Positions 29,594 to 32,291 of a stretch of 32,291 nt of DNA are shown one piece after another. The notes beneath the pieces were generated by a model that was not told where the DNA came from, did no database searches, and was given only the letters and a program-made list of their open reading frames with translations. The stretch lies in the IMG/VR virus record IMGVR_UViG_3300046792_000034, positions 1 through 32,291 of that record; one strand, given 5' to 3'. Numbering within the stretch: the stretch's first letter is position 1; each line of letters begins with the position of its first letter. The position numbers and the translations under genes were made by a program. The stretch is from a virus.

Positions 29594-29993
29594 CGACCAG
29601 GAGATCGACCCAGAACGTCATGTTGGTATTGGCGGACGACGTCACCTTGATCCATCGCCAACCCGAGCCGACCTTGACGATCTTCTCGGCCGCGAGTCCA
29701 CTGGCGGTCAGGACGAAGGTTGTCGATACGTCAGTGGTCGGGGTAGAGACGTCGGCATACGTCGCTGCAACGAACCCAGACGAGTCCGAAGTGGGCGACA
29801 CCGAGATCTGGTACGTGCACGTCGGAGTGGCACCAGCCGATTGGGTGATGCGCACCTTCGTGCTATTGGCCTTAGCGTGCGGGCCACGGTCGCCGACATT
29901 CGTGGTGTCGACGTTGCCGGTCTGTCCGGCAAACGCGGACAGCGGGATGATGATCGGGCCTACGGCCGAGATCGTTGCATCGATGGTTGCCAT
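29571..29993 (-). CDS. Beta-rich probable virion protein, 140 aa
   Basis: Rich in Thr, Ser, Val and Gly: ATISAVGPIIIPLSAFAGQT, STKVRITQSAGATPTCTYQI, STTFVLTASGLAAEKIVKVG and WRWIKVTSSANTNMTFWVDL. This is the composition of an Ig-like or jelly-roll structural protein, such as a head decoration unit, far from the head genes. The ATG lacks a clear ribosome-binding site; a hairpin precedes it on the minus strand. Role is inference from composition. Confidence 0.6.
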   Translation of the reverse strand: MATIDATISAVGPIIIPLSAFAGQTGNVDTTNVGDRGPHAKANSTKVRITQSAGATPTCTYQISVSPTSDSSGFVAATYADVSTPTTDVSTTFVLTASGLAAEKIVKVGSGWRWIKVTSSANTNMTFWVDLLVDDYKRWA

Positions 29994-30005
29994 GCCATGA
30001 CCATA

Positions 30006-30040
30006 GTGGTAGGCCGATCCGCTTGCAACCGGCCTACCAC
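30006..30040 (-). terminator. Hairpin after the second ParB-like gene
   Basis: GTGGTAGGCCG and CGGCCTACCAC form a perfect 11-bp stem with a 13-base loop, beginning ten bases past the gene stop. It is followed by TATGG rather than a T run. It may end part of the ParB transcripts before the accessory block. Confidence 0.7.
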
Positions 30041-30049
30041 GCGGTCAGC

Positions 30050-30859
30050 TCAGACCCAGTTCGGCAGCCGGCGAGTCTTGCGACCCTTGTTGTACAACCC
30101 GAGCACGGTCTCCGCCATGGCCCGAGTAGCGGTCCATTTGAGGTTTTCCCTATTCGAGTTGACCAGGCCGATCATCTGGGCCGGGGTGCCGGACTTCGCG
30201 AGGTTGTCAACGAGGCCGGTGAACTCGATCGCGTCGCCGTACCGGGAGATGAACGCGACCAGGCCGGTGAATAGACGAGCGTCCATGACGACGCGCGAGA
30301 ATCCCCATGCCTTCGTGAGTATCTCGACCGCGCGCTCCGTGGCGATCGGGTCCTGCTTCCATCCGGCCTCGATCGCCATGACCGCACGGAATGACCCGTC
30401 CTTCTGAGAGTCCTCCACGTGCCAGCCGTACCGAGCGAGCATGTTCGATATCTCGCGAGCCGGCGACTTGTTCTCGACCACGCGGACCAGGAACGACGCG
30501 ATGTTGGTTGGCTTCGCTGTGTTGTTCAGCAGCCGGAACATCCGCGCCTCGGCCTTCCGGTCCAGTCCAACGTGGACACGGCACGGTGTAACGATGGTGT
30601 CATCGAACACCTTGCGTAGCGCGGCCACTCGGTGCGCGCCGTCAAGGATGTGGAACTTCCCTCGGGGCCGCGTCGACACATCGATGATGCCGATGGCGTC
30701 CAGGTCCAGCTCACCGGCGATCTTCTCGACCCGCTTGGGTTCGGTCGGCCGCTGAACGGAGGGATCGACGAAGAGATCCGAGAGACGGATCTCGATGACG
30801 TCGTTCTGGTTGAGGTCAGGAGGAGCGGGCTTGAATTCGATCCTATCGATGGTCGTCAC
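30050..30859 (-). CDS. ParB-fold nuclease-like protein (DUF6551-type)
   Basis: A 269-residue protein. After a start with VIEIRLSDLFVDPSVQRPT (about 21-39) comes the ParB N-terminal pattern RVEKIAGELDLDAIGIIDVS and KFHILDGAHRVAALRKV at about 69-84, the box that in ParB proteins binds CTP or metal. The rest is helical (AEARMFRLLNNTAKPTNIAS, REISNMLARYGWHVED) and ends in a basic KGRKTRRLPNWV. It may bind DNA or act as a nuclease; no helix-turn-helix is obvious. ATG overlaps the preceding stop (ATGA), so the two ParB-like proteins are made together. Confidence 0.75.
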   Translation of the reverse strand: MTTIDRIEFKPAPPDLNQNDVIEIRLSDLFVDPSVQRPTEPKRVEKIAGELDLDAIGIIDVSTRPRGKFHILDGAHRVAALRKVFDDTIVTPCRVHVGLDRKAEARMFRLLNNTAKPTNIASFLVRVVENKSPAREISNMLARYGWHVEDSQKDGSFRAVMAIEAGWKQDPIATERAVEILTKAWGFSRVVMDARLFTGLVAFISRYGDAIEFTGLVDNLAKSGTPAQMIGLVNSNRENLKWTATRAMAETVLGLYNKGRKTRRLPNWV

Positions 30860-31725
30860 TTGACGCCTTTCAGTTTGTTCATGAAGTTGGTCAATGATGC
30901 GCGGAAGGGGAAGATCTGAGCGTGTACATCAGCGGCCAGCTCTGGACTTATGAGCAATGTGTCCAGACGCTTAACAAGAAAGTCAACTCCTCTCATTGCG
31001 TCGATGAGTCCCTTGAGTGCGGTCTCCTGCTCTGCGATTTCCTTATCGCGAGTCTTTGCCGCCGACAATGGCTTGCCGCGCGACTTGATTTCTCGGACCT
31101 TTCGCTGGGCGGTGGTAACGGGGAGTTCCCCAGAATCCATTGCCTCGATAACCTGCTCGACCTCGGGGCGCTTTTCTGGCTCGACTTCCTCGACCGCCTT
31201 GACGACTTCCCGGGCGCGAGAAATCGTCTGATAGGAAACGCCGAGTGCGTCGGCTACTCTGGCGCGAGTGTCTCCCGCTGGCTTATCGTCTCCAGTGCCG
31301 TACTCCGGTGCGGGACTGGGTTCGATTCCTCGCCGAGTGCGATTGCCTTTCACGGTCGCGGCACTACGCCTCGCCTTTGCGGCAGCTTCTTCGTACGGCT
31401 TAATCAATTCAGCCGCCGCGACCAACTCGGACGGAGTCATTTGCTTGCGTTCGGTATTCTCGTCCCGCTCGATGAGCAACTCGGTTAGGACGTCGTCAAA
31501 CGTGTCGACGATCATGACCTGAATCTCGGTGCGGCCGAGATACTCATGGGCTGCGACCCGTCGCGCTCCGGAGATCAACCGACCGGTGGAGCTGACCGTG
31601 ATGGGGTTGATCAACCCGCGCGCCTCGATCGACTTAGCGAGGCTCTCGACCTCGCCGAGATTCCGGCGGAGACGACGCTCTGTGTTGATCTCGCTAATCT
31701 TCATGATCTTGCTAGTGGCTGCCAA
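30856..31725 (-). CDS. ParB/Spo0J-like DNA-binding protein
   Basis: A 289-residue protein. Residues 8-100 show the ParB N-terminal fold: ISEINTERRLRRNLGEVESLAKSIEARGLINPITV, RLISGARRVAAHEYLG at 49-64 (the GxRR box) and LIERDENTERKQMTPSE at 84-100. A helix-turn-helix is likely at about 154-176 (RARVADALGVSYQTISRAREVV). The C-terminus is coiled coil (about 220-285). The natural target would be a nearby DNA site, and the repeat array upstream is an obvious candidate. TTG at 31725 has GGGAG nine bases before it; an ATG at 31704 has poorer support. Confidence 0.82.
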   Translation of the reverse strand: MAATSKIMKISEINTERRLRRNLGEVESLAKSIEARGLINPITVSSTGRLISGARRVAAHEYLGRTEIQVMIVDTFDDVLTELLIERDENTERKQMTPSELVAAAELIKPYEEAAAKARRSAATVKGNRTRRGIEPSPAPEYGTGDDKPAGDTRARVADALGVSYQTISRAREVVKAVEEVEPEKRPEVEQVIEAMDSGELPVTTAQRKVREIKSRGKPLSAAKTRDKEIAEQETALKGLIDAMRGVDFLVKRLDTLLISPELAADVHAQIFPFRASLTNFMNKLKGVK

Positions 31726-31934
31726 TGGATCTTACTCCCGTGTGCGGTGGGCCGAGCTTCCGTGTGACCTCCGCACCCTAGCTCGCCAGAATCTCCCGGG
31801 CAACCCCCCGAACGCACAGGAACCCCGGCCGTAGCGGGCCAGCCGCCAAACGTCCGAGGTCCCCTTGCCCGGCACTTCCCCGGGCGCCGCGCGTGGTTAG
31901 CGGGTGCTCGGCCACGGTAGCATGCTCGAGAATT

Positions 31935-32246
31935 CGGACATATGTAGGCAATCGACCTACGAACGGGCACGAACCGGGCAACTGTTTCACGAGTAACACG
32001 GACAGACCTCGCAGAACTGGACAATGCGTGGCAGAAAACCCCATAAAACTCGGACATTCGCGGATAAACCAGGAGACTTCTAGGTGCGATCGCTCAAAAC
32101 GGCCGAAACCTCGCAGAAACGGACAGGAAATCCTCGCAGCGCTGCCTAAACCGGACAGACCTCGCAAACATCTCGGATCGATGCATTTGTCCTGTCCTAC
32201 TCCATGCCTCGTTGTCCGGTAATGTCCGAATCCCAAACCGGACATT
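31935..32246. repeat. Array of CGGACA and CCTCGCA motifs on both strands
   Basis: CGGACA (or TGGACA) starts at 31935, 31999, 32018, 32051, 32120, 32152 and 32239, and its complement TGTCC(G/T) at 32188, 32193, 32213 and 32223. CCTCGCA starts at 32007, 32109, 32132 and 32160. A 15-base copy CGGACAGACCTCGCA is exact at 31999 and 32152; CCTCGCAGAA plus two bases plus GGACA is shared at 32007 and 32109. Spacing is irregular. By chance fewer than one such hexamer is expected in 310 bases. Confidence 0.85.
32221..32246. promoter_or_regulatory. Inverted repeat, possible operator
   Basis: AATGTCCG and CGGACATT face each other across ten bases with perfect 8-bp arms. It is the only exact dyad in the array and stands about 43 bases before a possible rightward start. 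An overlapping ATCCCA/TGGGAT dyad at 32230-32251 shares part of it. Confidence 0.6.
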
Positions 32247-32288
32247 GGGATCTTTAGGGGATTTTTGGCCGAGGGAGTAATTTAGGCG

Positions 32289-32291
32289 ATG
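32289..32291 (+). other. Possible start codon of a rightward gene cut by the window end
   Basis: The final ATG follows GGGAG about twelve bases earlier and AGG two bases earlier. If used, it would mark the first plus-strand gene, making the preceding noncoding region a divergent control region. Only the start codon is visible. Confidence 0.3.

Larger units (their letters stand above)
31726..32288. promoter_or_regulatory. Noncoding control region at the right end
   Basis: No convincing gene lies in these 563 bases. Contents: a GC-rich part (31741-31920) with a GCCCGG/CCGGGC hairpin at 31867-31885; a cluster of four palindromic hexamers (31920-31944); and a repeat array (31935-32246). Short frames exist on both strands but lack ribosome-binding sites and have repeat-driven composition. 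Probably it carries promoters for the leftward ParB genes and for a rightward operon. No clear -35/-10 pair was found. Confidence 0.6.

Noticed and set aside
31893-32222. 109-codon plus-strand frame across the repeat array
   Set aside because: Repeat-driven composition rich in Arg, Pro and Cys with no domain and no ribosome-binding site.
31778-32245. 155-codon minus-strand frame across the right-end repeats
   Set aside because: Its CPFLRGF-like segments arise from the DNA repeats themselves; there is no start signal, and it would occupy the whole control region.
1-32291. tRNA genes, integrase, insertion sequences
   Set aside because: None could be recognised in coding frames or in the few intergenic stretches.

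Overview
The window is a leftward (minus-strand) structural and lysis region of a tailed phage or prophage with a siphovirus-type (long non-contractile tail) gene order. GC-rich codon use, an HK97-type head module, a DUF1906 endolysin and many tiny genes with 1-4 base overlaps all point to an actinobacteriophage. The host genus cannot be fixed from sequence alone. Almost every gene is on the minus strand, so transcription runs from about 31.7 kb down to base 1. No integrase, repressor, polymerase or tRNA is visible, so lifestyle cannot be judged here.

Region by region, in the direction of transcription. (1) 31726-32291 is a noncoding region packed with short repeats: at least eleven copies of CGGACA-type hexamers on both strands and four of CCTCGCA. 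It is probably a control or partition-like site between the leftward operon and a rightward one that seems to begin at the very last bases. (2) 31725-30050 encodes two consecutive ParB-fold proteins, followed by a terminator-like hairpin. (3) 29993-25966 is an accessory block of about seventeen small genes: membrane proteins, a CxxC/HxxC protein, a SLOG (DUF2493-like) protein, an HNH endonuclease and a probable small terminase. Several are too short for routine gene callers but are linked by TGATG, TAATG or ATGA overlaps. (4) 25731-20117 holds the packaging and head genes: large terminase, portal, prohead protease and major capsid protein, the last with its own repeat-bearing leader and an 11-bp hairpin behind it. 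(5) 20046-13646 is the connector and tail-start module, unusually interrupted by three beta-rich proteins (one with about 15 TDDSGLTD repeats) and by a predicted dATP/dGTP diphosphohydrolase-like gene. (6) 13646-2318 is the tail: tube protein with a strong terminator, tail assembly chaperones joined by a -1 frameshift, a 1478-residue tape measure with two cell-wall-cleaving domains, then distal tail, hub, spike-like and receptor-binding-type proteins. (7) 2321-46 is the lysis module: endolysin and three small membrane proteins, including an r1t-type holin.

Together the genes describe virion assembly from DNA packaging through head, neck, tail and host lysis. The less ordinary parts are the repeat array beside tandem ParB-like genes, the repeat-rich decoration genes between connector genes, the nucleotide-pool gene inside the structural operon, and a set of very short coupled genes upstream of the terminase. 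Starts were moved from the longest reading frame to internal codons where a Shine-Dalgarno sequence or stop/start overlap supported it. All functional names rest on residue motifs and gene order read by eye, not on database searches.
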